Source: Bugulina stolonifera
Lineage: Eukaryota > Bryozoa > Gymnolaemata > Cheilostomatida > Bugulidae
DNA length: 64,000 bases
Direction of reading: 5' to 3'
Assembly (NCBI GenBank): GCA_935421135.1
Contig: OW285192.1
Span: forward strand, 5,809,501 to 5,873,500
The position numbers and the translations under genes are program-made. Below the pieces are notes generated by a model. It did not search any database. It was not told where the DNA came from and worked only from the letters and a program-made list of their open reading frames with translations. How positions within the stretch are numbered: position 1 is the first letter of the stretch; each line of letters starts with the position of its first letter. Shown piece after piece: positions 34,332 to 49,300 of the stretch.

Positions 34332-37300
34332 GTAACTACATGTATATAATTATTCTATATATAATATTTCTAATTGTTGAAATGCATGTTGTTGTTGTAA
34401 GCATGGAATCTACCAGACTATACTCTAGGTCTAGGCATATTGATACATAGTGATATAAGAGCATACAATGTAAGTCTTGTTCTTTTTAACGGTGGGTGTA
34501 AGGCAGGCTTCCATACTTGTTGAACGACATGTAGTTGTGTCTAGTCATGTGACTTGCAATCTCTTGATTTACCAATTAGTTGTTATTGGCGGCTTCAATT
34601 TCCTGCAACACGTAAGGACAATGGTCTGCTTGAACAGATGATTGGTAAATACAACACTACAAACACATTCAGCACTAGTAGCGCAATACCTACATGTACA
34701 TGTAGGTCAACCAAATATATTATGCCTACGAGTGTTCTTTTTGAAATTAGATTATTTCAGCTATTTACAAAAAAGAGTAAAGCAAAAATCTAAAACTCCT
34801 TTTCACTGGCTGACTGCCGTTGTCAATTCTGGACTTTCTTTTTTCTGGCAGGAAGCACTGTATCTGCGCTCACTTGGTTCCACCATTGTATCTGGTCACA
34901 GTAAATAAGAAAGCATTGGTTATTGCTTTTTCATACCACCCAATTACATATAGTATACTGTAATGTTTTTGAGTACTATTGCATACGAGAGCCGAGGGCT
35001 ACAAGTATGGGAAGGGCTTGGACGGTGGTAGAGGCCGACCAAGTGTACCTTCTGCTCATTACATAAAAGAGTGAACAGTTATGGGTGCTCTTTATAGTGT
35101 AGATTATATCAGACGTAGGCCAATGCCGAGACTCATTGGAGCTCAGGACCGACGTAGGTCATGTAGAGTTTATACTCCGAGGGAGTGTAGAGAAAGAATG
35201 TCTAACCTTGAGAACCTAAGTCCGACGCTAGGTTCATTAGAACCCGGGATCGGCCTAAGCCTAAGGGGTGGATAGAGATGTGTTTAGCCTAGGATGAGGT
35301 GAACTCGAGCCGTACTGAATCCAAAGGATTCTCAGGTGGAGCTACCCGCCTAAAGAGTAAGCCTCTGTAGGTTGAGTTAGGAGATGTTGCTTTATTCAAG
35401 CGCAATCAACAACTGAATTACAACACAAAATGCACTGCTTCATATACATAACAAACTTCCGGCCAAAAGAGCCCGACATGGTGTCAGCTATCCGACATGG
35501 GGTCGGCTCCGGAACTGACGCAACAATATGTCTGGTTCCGCCCGACTCGGCCACATAAAAGGTCGGCCTTTGCACAAAATGTGCTTACAATAAGGAGAAA
35601 CATGTCGTATATAATTATGAGCTTAATCTATAAGGTCGGCCACGAAGTTACTATATAAAATAGCAAAAGGACTAATAATTCACAATCAAGCCAGAACAGA
35701 CAATTACTAAATAGGTATATACCTAAGTGTGGGAAAAACCAAGATGCAATAGAACGTAATCCCAAGGCTTGACTGCTAGTACATATGTATATAAGACACG
35801 CAGTATATATAAGATAATAACGAATGCATACGTACGTGAGTATGGATAACAATGCATGGATAAGAATAGGTAATTAATGTCAGCTATTATAATGTCAGTG
35901 TGGCTGGCCTAGGTGCCATTACCACTGAGGCTGTTTCACCACAATACTATACCTATGCAGTATTATAGCTTATCACTAGTGTAAACACATGTACAATGCA
36001 TTAATTTATCATCACTGCCAACTAAAATTGGTTTGGTGCTTGGTAGCTACATGATAGGCCTGCACCGGTGTTGCCTCCCCACTGGTATTCGGTTTTTGGG
36101 GTGGTGGTAATCAAACACCGGTTGACACCGGTTCTCTTGTGCCTGGTCTCATTCGGTGTCAACCGATGCCAAATTTGGATCGATATATCGAACCGCACCG
36201 GACCTCTTGAACCTGGTCTCAAGCGGTGTTAGACGGTGTCAACTTTGGTTCGATATACCGGATCGAACCGGTCCAGGAGCTAGTTTGCCTAATAGAGTTG
36301 TCCCATCATGATCGTGCAATACAAGGGAACAAAAATCCTCAACACTTTCTTGCAACATGAGTTCATGCCAATCATTGTTTTATTTTATTTTCAGGTATGG
36401 CAGGCAGACAGGGCTTCATTAAAACATAGTATATGTATATTATTTTTATTTAAGTGGCTACTGAGTTAATGAAAGTAATCAGTGCTTACTCCTACTCCAA
36501 GATTTTGTATTTGCCCATGTAGTCTAGTGAGTCTTAAGTTGCATTGGGTCTTACTTCACCTATTTTATATAATTTTAATAAATACATTAAATATAAAAAC
36601 ATGAGGGTGGACACACACCCAACCGACTACATATAATTTATTAGATTTATTACTGATTGTGACCAAATTACAGAAGAAAAACAGCAAACATTGTTTCCAC
36701 CACACTCGTACCATTGACACAAAAAGATAACAAATTTAAAATTACATGGGCTAACTTCATATCAAAAGAGAAAGAAGAAAGCTAGCATAGTTGCATATGA
36801 TGTAATGATAATGTAGGAAATCTTTCTTGCAAGCTTTCTTGATAGATTGCTGATTTGGTGTAATTCAGTGTGTCCACCGATTGAATCTAGCAGATTTGTC
36901 TTCAGATTTGATATTTCGATGGCTCAGTCCGATGAATTCCACCTACAAAATATTGATTGAACATTAGTATTAGCTTATTTTAAATAAATAAAGAGCTGGT
37001 GCTTACTAAAAGCATAACTACACAACGATTTTTAATTAAAAAAACATAATTAATAATGATTAACTATTATAAGCATTGAAGCTATTTTTAGTTACAAGCG
37101 ATTATAATCAAATTTAAACATTAGTAGTAGATTAATTATAATAGAAATAATTAATCCAATGGTATGTTTAAATTTAATTATATTATTTTATATTATTTAT
37201 AATAATCCATTATATTCGATCGTATACTACTAATCTATTTCAGCACACTATTCATGAACAAAGCAATCATATGCAAACGATAGAATATAATCTACGCAGA

Positions 37301-40300
37301 ATCTGCTAAGTTACGTAATTATTAATCAATTTATTATAATTTAATAATAACTATTACCTCCACAACATTGATAATCAATCACAGCCACGATGGCAGTTAA
37401 TGTGGAAACGGATTAGCGAAGGTATGCAACCTAGTTTGAAGTGAGGTAAACAAGAACATGTGACATTAGACCGCATGAATATTGAATGACTACTGGCATA
37501 GCGATCCGGTTCGATAACATCGAACTACACCGAACCATCGATATATCGTTTGGGCACGGTGCCGGTACGATTCGGTGCATAAAAAATTTGCCGATGTGTA
37601 ACACCGAGGGTTCACACATCGTTTACATCGTTTGAAACCGAAACACCGTGCAGGCCTACTACATGATTACACGTATGCATATTATATAGATCCAGGTGCC
37701 TAAAATTCAAGTACATATAAACTTAACAATTTGGCAATATCAATGCTGCCTCGAAACGCATATCCATAAATTATTTGATTTTTGACTGAATCAAGCCAAT
37801 TAATAACATTACTGAAAACTGAGATAAAAATGTAATTCTGGGAACCTAGAGAATCTAGGAATTGTATTAAAAATGTGGTCAAACAAAACTGTGAGTAGAC
37901 ACTGCTGCAAACTCGCTCATCATATTTGGTACTACATGTATATGTCCACTATCTTGTGCATGGAAGACAAACATACAAAGTTTGAACTTTGTTGATCTGT
38001 GCTCTAGTGATTGTTAGCATGCAATTGGGCAATTTGCGTGTAACATGTAAACTCTGTATCCTCTCTGCATATTGGACCGATTTGGGTGACCAGTAGTTTT
38101 CCAGATTTGGCTGTCTAACTTCGGCCACACAGGTTATTGACCTAGAAATTTGATTAGTTAAAGAGAACAATCCTTAGCTCATCACAACATCTGGATTTCT
38201 AGCACGAAAATTATTTGGTTTTGGGCACACACTAGTGCATTTTGAGGCCCAGCGATGGAAATACACTGTAGATCAGAAACCCTTTTAGCAAGTTGACTTG
38301 TGTCTGAAATCTACAGTTAGTTGCAAAGATATTAATACAAATACTGTCTAAATAGAGCATACAGCTAGTTTTAAGCATAAAGCTATTATTATTTCTATTT
38401 GCAGTTTGAGATGTTGCTTTTAAAGAAGTCGTTAGTGTGATTTGGGCCTGAAATACGTAACACACATATACATGTAGATGAAAATTCCCTTTCACTAGTA
38501 TGCCCATGCATATAATATACAATTATTGGGGCAAAAACACCTAAGCTTGTATTATCAGTTTCACATCAAGCATTAGATACAACGTGATGTATTATAAAAT
38601 GACAGTGTGGGCTAGTAGTTTTATTATAAATAGTAATGCAAGATGCATTTTTATTATTGATTTATTTCCTAATATTTCAAAGCTCATCTGAGCATTGTCA
38701 TCCTCTGATGATGATGCTTGGGTGAGCGTCGAAATATTGGGAAATACAGTACATTGTAAATCAAAAATAAAAACAATGTGATGTATAAAACGTGCTTTGT
38801 TCAATCAGGCGTTAGATGTAGTGCCTTGTCTGAACCGATCATTGGATACTACTTTCCATACCGTTGTGGCAACAGTTCAGACCCTCCAACTTATCTTTAT
38901 ACATGTGAGTTGGTCTGTAATAAGGGGTATGTAATATCTTCTCAAGACATGTTGGAATGCCAAGCAGACGGTAGTTGGAGCACACAAAAAGTCTGCCAGA
39001 GTAAGTTGTGTTTTATTAAATATACGTAATTTCACTATTCACTTGTGCCAACCATTAGAGACTTGGTTTTTGACCCATTTACTTGAAGCTCATGCTTTAA
39101 TAAAGCATACTCCAATTCTGTTTCTTCTACATGTAAGGAAGTAGACATTAGAGGCATGTAAAAGAGTAAACCAGACACCTGTATTTTTATGTGATTATTG
39201 CACATACATGTACTTGTATGTTGCACTAGAACGAGCTGAAATTTACCCGTTATAAGACGAAGCCGATTTTGATGGGAACTTGCACCAGTGTATTTGGATA
39301 TTTAATCACATATTTTCCTCTTCTTATAATTTTTCATAATTTTCTGCTATTCAAGCAAGATAATTAATTTAAATCACACTGGCAAAATTGCACTATATAG
39401 CCCAAAAATGTGACACACTTAACCACACCTGGTAATTTGTGTTTGTTCAAAAGTCCGATATAATAACTAGACAGATCAGCTTGTAATGTAATACACTCTT
39501 GCTGGAATACAACAATAATAGCTTATGTACACCAGATCTCTGTGGCTACTGGCCTAACTCTATCTCAACCAGGTACTCTCAGAGCAGCTGGGATTTTTTC
39601 TTCTTTTTTAAGTTTATGTCTGTGCTAGCAAAACGAGACTTTGACGTACACGTAGTTGTAGTTTGCTCTAGAAAGAGCCCATCATCCAGAACTCAGTGTA
39701 TGCAATGCAACGTAGTACCTACAGTGCATGTTTACAAAGAATGTAAGCTACGGTCTAGTAAGGTTTTAACAATTGAAATAAAAATTTTAATCTGGCATTC
39801 ATTATTTTTGTTGATTAGACAGTTTTAACTTGGCATACTGTATGTCTCGCTCGGCAAGGGTTGATAGAAATGCATGTACCTACAGTAGATGGAAACATAC
39901 ATTGTACAGCATAGAAGAAACTTACTGGCTGTCAATGTTTGCCATGAATATTAGTTTTTTTAAAGGATTCTAGTTCTTATGTCTTCAACAAAATTTTCAG
40001 GACCAGAACCAGATCTTGAGCATGTTGAAGTGAAAGGGTCAGGAGAGATAGAAATAGAATTCTCTCTCACCTCTGATGTGATAGCCACCATAGAGGATGG
40101 AAAAGATCAGATGGAAGTAAAGATATGCCAGAAATATCAAGATGAAGAATGTGTTGAACATCTCTTTGATGTTGCAACAGATGAAACTTATCTACGAACA
40201 CTTGTGGTGAATAACATATTTTTGGGAAAGCTGCGTATATGGTTGTACCATCTTTCTAAGGGAGAAAGTCGCAGCAAGCCAAGTCGTACAGAAATAACCC

Positions 40301-43300
40301 GAAGTAAGTGAACATAAATTATTCTATTTACTACTCCCGGGCTATTATTCAAAACTTAAAATTTTATACTGCTTAAATTATACTATGGATGTATACATGT
40401 AGCCGACCTTGTGAAAAGGAAAAAACAAATGTATTACTAAGCTATAATACATTTCCAGTCAACATTTCAACACTGTGAGGTACTAATTGTACTATATTAA
40501 CTTCTAGAGCCCAATATTCCTGACATTGATATCACACCTGGAAATTGGCCGATGGAAAACACAATCCTAGCCAATTGGACGAGATTAGGGAGAGACTATT
40601 CAGGTGTTGAGATACGGTGCAATTCAACTGATTGCTGCCAAGACATCACAGAACCAGTAAGCCGACTCTATGTTTGCCTTAGACACATCTACCAACAAAG
40701 TAAATTTGCACACAGATAATTATGGCATTTATCCCCATTTAAAAGCATCCAAACAACAGCTAGATTTTGCGCTTGAACTCTTTCAGATCCTTGTGTTTGC
40801 ACCAAAGCGTAAGCAAAGACTAGAAGTACGGACAGGAACTGAATGCCTGTTTATCCTCAGAACATTTATCATTGAAGACGAAGCTGAAGGAAGAAAAACT
40901 TATAGCAGTGGATATCAGGAAACTGTAGTCACAAGTAAGGATCTAACTAGTTGTTTGTCTTTTAACATGCCTTTGGTACTTGTATATGTATGATGGATCA
41001 GAGGAATTAGAATTGACTAAGCTCTGAAGTCAATATAAATGATGTATTGTACGTAGGATATGCTTGGAACAATTGGCTATGTATATATCTATAACCCACA
41101 CAGCGGTACCTAATGTGTATGGCAAAACTTACAACTGAATTTTAGCTCAAGTGTCCACAGAGTATAACAGTCGTTTCCTGATATGATGGAGCTGCAAAAT
41201 CTGTTTGCATAATATATTGCCCTTGCACGATGCAGAATGCATTATTTTTGTTAATTTGGTAATTTATTATGTCTTTATATGAAAAATCAACAAATAACAA
41301 ATTTAAACTGGGGTTTTCACACGCTAATAAGGACAGTGAATACGAAATACCTTTATTTGTGACAACTTCATGTTTTTCTGGAAAAAGAAGTACATGCAAA
41401 TTAAGGTATGCATGTCTTTAATGATATACATACATGTATATTTGCATTATTTCATGCACATGCAATATTTTACTTGTGCATGCTATTCATGTGGTGTTAT
41501 TAATAGTTGTATGTTGCATATTGTGCGGTCTTACTGTGCAGCTGTGATGCCGTTGCACGGCATTATAGACCAGAGAACAGGAGATTGAGTCAGCACCGGC
41601 TAACAAAAGTGAAGTTTATGCACACTGGGTATAGATGTGCGAGATATGCAGTCAAGGCGTGATTCAAGCAAGACTCAGTTTTGTGTGTGCAACTTCTATA
41701 GCTATTGTTACATGTACACGTATGTTAGTTGCTTTAACTAGAGTCACTTGGGCAGCAGTGTAAGCTCAAGATGCAACATGGTTCTATGGTTCAGAAACAA
41801 AACGGTTCAAGAAGAATCTGTATCAGTCTTTCGTCAATCTCAATTTCTGCGTAGTATAAGACCAGATCTCATCTCGTCTGCGAGCCACTAACTGGTTTTT
41901 TTAGTGGTGACAATGGCTCTAGAGAAAGTATTTTAAGGCATTGGATTTTTCTACCTCTATAGGTTTGTAGTGAGACTGAGAGGTAGCACCATTGTCTATG
42001 ACCTTGACAATGAAGGCAGGAAAGTGTGAGGAATTGGGCTTGACTCTGGGGAAGAGCTCCACCAAATCATGTTTTTATAGCAGCAGAATGTACATTTAGA
42101 TGCAGCACAAGAAAGATCCTTGTCTGGATGACTACTTTTGGCAGGATAAAGTTGAGTGTGATCATAAACTTGGTGTGGCTTGGTTAACTGACCGCTGTCG
42201 GATAACTTAAGGGTATCAATCAATTACCCATCCCTTGTGGTGATAATCTTTTTAACTGCCACTACAAAGGCTGCTTTTCTTCATCACACAGCATTACACT
42301 TGCTACCGAATGTGCTGTTGTGGCAGCTGAACGACTACGGCGCCTTTATTGCTTGTTGAACAGTCTCGTAAAAATGTCCAAGGTCACCATAGATGAAACA
42401 TCCACACAAGTCCGGCTTAGCATCTTGTGACCACCTCGTTGAATGTACTATACTTATTCACCACCAAATGATTAGGTGCTGCCTTCAACATTTCTCTTTT
42501 TCTTCTTATCGAGCAATGCTTGCTGCAGATTTTGCAGCTTAAGGTCCGATTTAGTTTTTAGCACAGCTACCAGAATCTGATGACTTCTTGGTAGGCTCCC
42601 CATTATGAATTTATTTGTTTTGGACATCTTGGTGTGAATAGTCAACAATTTTTCAGCCACATCTTTTATATAGTTTACATTGTAAATCTGATTGCTCAAG
42701 ATGAGCCCTCTGATATGTTGCATTTTGTAGCTCCCAAAAACATGTTCTCTAGTTGGTTTTTATTAGTTAAACCATTACGTTCAAAATGGCATGGCATGTT
42801 ACTGAGAGGGCGTCTGGGACCCTCTTGGTAGTTGGCCTAGTTTCACCCTTGTTTTAAGGCTACAAGACCAATTTTGGTGAGCAAGACTGTGTACTGTAGA
42901 TCTAGTCTTGAAAATGACCCTGTTGTGAGATACAAAACAAGGTGAAAACCGTGCCAAATGATTACTTTCATATTATCTCCATATGGTAATCGTACTCTAG
43001 AGTGCTGAATGTGGCAGTGCTAGATATATGCTCCAGGATGAACCTCTCTACAACCTGTGCAAGGCGATCCATGTCGAATCTACTGCTGTCACCTACTTTT
43101 CGTTCGACTGGATAGGACAGGATAGGACAGGATAGGACTGTTGTATATTTATATCATTTAGAAAGACTTCTATATTTTCAACCTATACATTCTAGCTCAA
43201 TCTCAAAACTGAATCTTACATGTAAATAGCTTTCAACAGGTAAGCTTTCTAGCTATACAAGGAAAGACAACTTAATACATTAATAATACAACATCTCCCT

Positions 43301-46300
43301 TCTAGGTTTTCAAACATAATTAAGTTATAAATAACAATGAACAATGATATCAACATTTCAGTATCTCTGCAATTTACATTGTCACTATCATCAGAACATT
43401 TCAGCAATTCTGCAATATAAATTGTCACTATCATTGGAACCTTCTAATACCTCTCTACGCTACCATTGGTACCTTCTAATGCCTCTCTACGTGAGACTGA
43501 TCCTGTTACTCTTCTTGGCATTACTGCAACATCTGATCGGTTCCTTATTAGTTCACCTCCTCTCTCCGTTTCCATCATAACCCTACGGCTCATGTCATCT
43601 GAAGGATACTTCACCCTGCCCTGCTGCTTAGAGACACGGTCTTTCACCTCATCACCTTCCATCAGCGGTGGTAGTTCTTTGACCTTATTTGTATCATGGT
43701 TCGATTTCATTCTCCGTTTATATTGATCATTAGCAGACCTGAATAGCTCATGGTCTGGCATCTTCGGTATCAGGTCGTCAGGATGGGTTACTACAGTAGT
43801 CCTCAGTTTTCTTCCCATTAGTAACTCGGATGGTGAGTACAGGCCAAACTGAGAGGAAGCTCTATAAGCTAACAGTGCCAAGTACGGGTCTTCTTCTTTT
43901 AGCAGCATCTTCTTCACAGTCTGGACTGCTTTCTCTGCGGCTCCATTAGCTCGATGATAATGAGGACTGCTGGTGACATGAGTGAATCCGTAGTCCTTAG
44001 CAAAACTTCTAAATTCTTCACTGGCATATTGTGGTCCATTGTCTGACAGAAGAAGCTCTGGAATGCCATGCCTCGAGAACATTGACTTTAAGTGTGTAAT
44101 GACTTTCCTTGAAGAATAGTCAGATTTACCTAGCAAAGCTAATTCAGGGTATCTCGAGTAGTAATCTATAACCACCAAATACATCTCTCCTCTAAAGTTG
44201 AGCAGGTCTGTCCCCAGCATCTGCCATGGCCTGTCTGGTGTGGCACTTGGTCTCAGAGGTTCCATTGTTCGATTGGCATGTGTGGCGCACTCTTTGCATG
44301 TTTTTACCATCTCCTCAATAGCTTTAGACATATTGGGCCACCAAAGGCTGTTCCTGGCTCGTGCCTGGCATTTCGTGATTCCTAGGTGCCCCCTGTGTAA
44401 ATCGTGCAGTGTCTGACTTCTCTGTGATAATGGTATTACTAACCTGCTACCAAGCATTAGAAATCTCTTATTCATAGTGAGCAGGCCCATCCTGTCAAAA
44501 TAGGGCTTCAAAAGGACATCCTCAGAAGAAAGATAGGCTGGCCACCCACCTTCCACAAACTTAATTACGCGTGACAATACCTCATCTGCTCTTTGGCCGC
44601 TTTTCAAACATTCTAAGCGTTGATCTGAACCATTTGGTTTTACTAGCTCTTCCATATAGTGCTCTATCTCTTCAATCCTTGCTATATCACTTTTCTCTGG
44701 TTCTCCAACCGTATATCTTGACAGTGCATCAGCAGAAACATTCTTTGAGCCACTCACATGATGCATGGAATATTGGAATCTCTGAAGACGTAGCTTGAAG
44801 CCCTGGATCCGTGGTGGTAGTTTGTCTAGAAACTTGTTTCCAAAGAGTGTTACCAAAGGTTTATGGTCTGTCTCTATTAGCACATTCTTCATACCTAATA
44901 TATATTGGGAAAACTTCTCCATAGCCCAGCAAACTCCCAGACTCTCCTTCTCTATAGCAGCATATCGTTGCCCCGTTTCGGTCAGTGAGCGACTTGCAGC
45001 TGCTACCAAGCGCCGTGTACCGTCTGGCTGAATCTGGCTCAGTGTTGCACCCAGCCCAAAGTTGCTGGCATCACTTGTAACAATTGTTTCTCTATCCACA
45101 TTGTATGTGGCCAACACTGGAGCGTTTTTAAATATCTTCTTGACTGTGGCAAAAGCTTTTTCCTGCTCCGTACCCCACAGCCAAGGTACATCTTTACCTA
45201 ACAATGACCTCAGGGGCGCTGTGGTATCTGCTAGTTCACTAGAGAACTTCGCATATTGGTTGGCAAAACCAAGAAAGCTCCTGACTGCTGGGACATCCTT
45301 TGGCACTGGAAAGTCAACTATGCCTTGTAATCTTGGTCCTGCATGAATTCCAGATTTATCAATAACATAACCAAGAAATTCCACTGAAGGAACACCAAAC
45401 TTACACTTGGCTTTGTTTAGAGTCATGCCAGCTTTATATAACCTGTCTAACACAATCTGGAGTCTCTCATCATGTTGCTGTTTGCTATTACCAAACACTA
45501 ATATGTCATCCATATGTATGACAACACCTGCAACCCCTTCAAGAATTGTATTCATCTCTGCCACAAAGATTTCTGGTGAGCTGCATAAACCTTGGGGTAA
45601 TCTCCGGTAACGGTATCTTCCTGAGTGGGTGAGGAACGTGGTCAGTTTGCTGACTCTTCAGTGAGAGGGATTTGCCAAAACCCACTATTGGCGTCAATCT
45701 TTGAGAACAACACCCCTTGGCCAAGCATAGCAAGACTACTATCAACGGTGGACATTGGGTGAATCTCTCTCAAAATGTATTTATTCAATTCTGTGTAGTC
45801 TGTGCATATTCTCACTTTATTGGGATCTAACTTCGGCACTACAACCATCGATGCTACCCATGGTGTTGGCCCATCTTCTACTTTGACAATCACTCCATCT
45901 TGGACCATCTGCTGTAAAGCATCGTCTGCTGCCTTTCTTCGTGGAAATGGAATGGGACGGGGTACATGAATAGCCTATGGCTTGACATCTCCCTTTAGAG
46001 TAATGGTATGGGGATTTTTCATCTTTCCAAGTCCTTTAAACAGTCGGTCATTAACAGTCACACTGCCAACTTGACATTGAGTGTCATCAACTGAAACTAA
46101 CTTGAGTCGTTCACAGGCTGATCGACTCAAAAGTGGAGTTTTCTGGTTTTTCACTACATACAAATCTTCTTCTACGCTCACATTTCTGGCTTTCATCTCA
46201 CACTTAATCACTCCATAGCAAACCAGGGGTGTATTTCCAGGTCCAAAAAGCTTTTTCAATGTGGGTTTCATTTTACCTGTGCAATGTCCTGGGCCACATA

Positions 46301-49300
46301 TGGTCAAGGCTGCCCCTGTATCTAATTTGAACCGCATTCTTTGACTCTTACTTCTACTAGTGCTTACTGTGAGGTTAGTAAACCAGGATTGAGATTCAAC
46401 AGTTTCAATATGTAAAACTTCTCCTAAATACACATCCTGCACTTCCTCCAATCTTGTAACCTCATCTACCTGTCTCTTACTTCTACACATCTTAGCCCAA
46501 TGATTTGACTTGCCACATTTTGCACAGTCTGTGCCTAAAGCAGGGCACCTTTGAAATTTGGTGTGCCTTTTCCCGCAATTATCACATCTAGTGTGAAACT
46601 GGCCTGGCTTATTTTTGTATTCTGACTTCTCTAACATCCTATTTCTATCTGCACCTATTTATTCATTATTTCTACACTCTGACTTCTCTAAATACCTATC
46701 TCTATAATCTGACTTCTCTAACATTCTATCTCTACTATGCTCTGACTTCTCTAAAACCCTACCTCTAACGGCACCTATCTCTTCACGCTTCACCTCACTT
46801 TGTTTAGATGATTGCAGCCTACCTGACTTCTCAGCTATTCTCAATGTCTTGATCACAAAATCTAGAGTTAACTTTTCATCTGACTCACACATCAACTTCT
46901 CTCTCTTTCTTTCATCATCCAGACCAAAAAGCAGTTTATCTCTTATTAGAGACTCTTTCTGGTTACCGAAATCACATTGTTCAGATAATCTTCTCAATTT
47001 CATCAGGAACACATCAATGGTCTCCCCATTTTGCTTACAATTGTGAAACTGGAATCTACTCACTACTATTCCTGAACGAGGGTTGCAATACTCCGAGAAT
47101 CTCGCTATCACATTGCTTAGCTTTCTGCCAGTAGCCCCTTCTTCTATCTCAGTTCTAACACCTGTAGTCTCATCAGGCTCAGACAAGAATTCCATTTGTG
47201 AGTAGATCTCTCTCACATCTTCACCTCCAATGTGTCTGAACAAAGCCAATTTCCTCCGTTCTGCTGCCTTAGTGATAGCAGTCAAGTCAATTGCTAGGAG
47301 ATAATCCCTGAATGTCCTCACCCACCTTCTCCATTCTCCAGCCAAATCATCTGCCCTCAAATTGAGCTGGCCAGGGGGTAGAATACCTTCCATTATCTTT
47401 ACACTCTGGGTACTTAAACCGCTGCCACCATGTTGTATATTTATATCATTTAGAAAGACTTTTATATTTTCAACCTATACATTCTAGCTCAATCTCAAAA
47501 CTGAATCTTACATGTAAATAGCTTTCAACAGGTAAGCTTTCTAGCTATACAAGGGAAGACAACTTAATACATTAATAATACAACAAGGACAGGATAGGAT
47601 AGGACAGGATGGGACAGGATATGACAGGATAGGACAGTCACACAGCATGCAACCCAGAATACAAAAAAAGGAGTAACATTGGCTGACGAAGCAGAAGGTT
47701 AGGAAAGAGGAATCAAGTCTAACTGACACAGCGAAAACACACATTGGAGAAATGACTGACTGCATATACTCTAGGCGGTGTCGTAAAGTTCTGGAATGAA
47801 AAAGATCCAGTCTTGGGGGCGTGTCTTCTCTAGGTACATGTACATGTACATTGTACATGTATAATAGCTGGGCTTAATAAATGTGGGGACTGGTTTGACT
47901 ACTGCTTCCTAGTACAGAATGATGAAATGATAAAGAAAATTTTGCTCAGGACAATACATCTCAGTTCAGAGGCTAACATTACACAAATTCATGTAAATGA
48001 ATTTTGTCGTTTATTGTGTGTACATTATATATACAAAAAAAAATGTCATTGGCAGACATACTGGGAGATCCAGCTGCTGAATCCCATTTAAATAAGCTGT
48101 ATTTTAGCATACAAACTGTACAACTGTTTTCTCATACTTTGCAGAACCTTCTCCACCCCGATCCTTTCGGCTTTTCTATACTAATGTCAAAAACACGCGG
48201 AATATTAGGGCGCTTTCAATGCTCAAGTTGTATCTTGAGGTTGGAAATGGTATCGGAAGGAATGTATTTTATTCCATGGCCTGCAGCATAGTCAACCAAA
48301 GAGATAACACATCTACAGAGTTTGACTATTTCACCATCTCTAATCGTAAGTGTCTATGCGTTTGAAAATGCCTCATACAGTTGTTTTATGTACAAATGTA
48401 GTTTGCATATGAATCTAACAGGTACCTTCATGGAGTATTGTCTGGATAATAAGTCAATAGATAGAAGATAGACAGTACATGATAGTGTCATACACATAAT
48501 AATGTACATGTACATTGTAAGAAGAGTCATAATATGACAATTAAAATGGAAAGCGCTTTCTACATGTAGTTCGGGCATGGCCAATAGAAAATATTGTTAT
48601 TTTTGGTTCTGACTATTATAATGTACAGTATGTGGCCAACTAGAGTGTAGGCCCGCTATACATCAGATTACAACACATACAGTTTCACATAGAGCAGAAT
48701 GATGCATAGTACAGTAAAATTACACAGTGTGTGGAATAGGTGGTGAGGTAAGGTTAATAACTTTCAACGCACCTAGTTTATCAGGGAAAAATAAATCAAT
48801 GTTTAGTGGATCATCTGCTTTTCGTTATTCTGTGAATTCGGGAAAGATCTGATGCATTTTGTGTTCTTTAGTTCTCTAGTTTATTAGAGACCCTTAAAGA
48901 TATGAAATTACCATTATTGACTGCCTAAATGTAGTCCCATGAGATACCATCTATTGAAACACAAGTCATACAAAACTGTTGTTTTTGCAGTAATATAATA
49001 TACATGTAGTTCGTGGTTTCAATTGCATTTACATACAAATATCTCCTGATGTGTTATATAAGCTGCCAGATTGGTAGCTCAGCTTGGATTGTATGTTGAT
49101 AACATGTATATTTTCATGTAATTAGGTTGGCACACATTGTAAGAAATATATGCACATGTTATTTTATATTATTTTCCTTCTTGATAGCTCAGACCAAGGT
49201 CTACAATATTCAAAATAATGCTGACAATCACCTACGACCAGGGGCTCTGTACAAGACGGTTTTGGTAGCTGTAGGTGCAAGAAATATCACCTCGCCTCCA

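Larger units (their letters stand above)
43139..47585 (-). mobile_element. Ty3/Gypsy LTR retrotransposon, 4.4 kb, nearly complete
   Basis: Flanked by 155-bp LTRs (43139-43293 and 47431-47585; TGTTGTATAT to ATACAACA) that differ at two positions, and by the 5-bp duplication AGGAC (43134-43138 and 47586-47590). On the minus strand a primer-binding site TGGTGGCAGCGG abuts the 5' LTR (47430 leftward) and a purine tract AGAAGGGAGA precedes the 3' LTR. Order Gag, protease, RT, RNase H, integrase is that of Gypsy. Two in-frame stops (46659-46661, 45975-45977) and one frameshift near 45643 break the polyprotein. It is in an intron of gene B, antisense. Confidence 0.92.

Noticed and set aside
34268..34450. 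Reading gene B exon 1 through as a 60-codon single-exon gene
   Set aside because: The frame beyond 34331 loses signal-peptide logic, while a donor at 34332 gives the correct phase for the Sushi exon at 38809.
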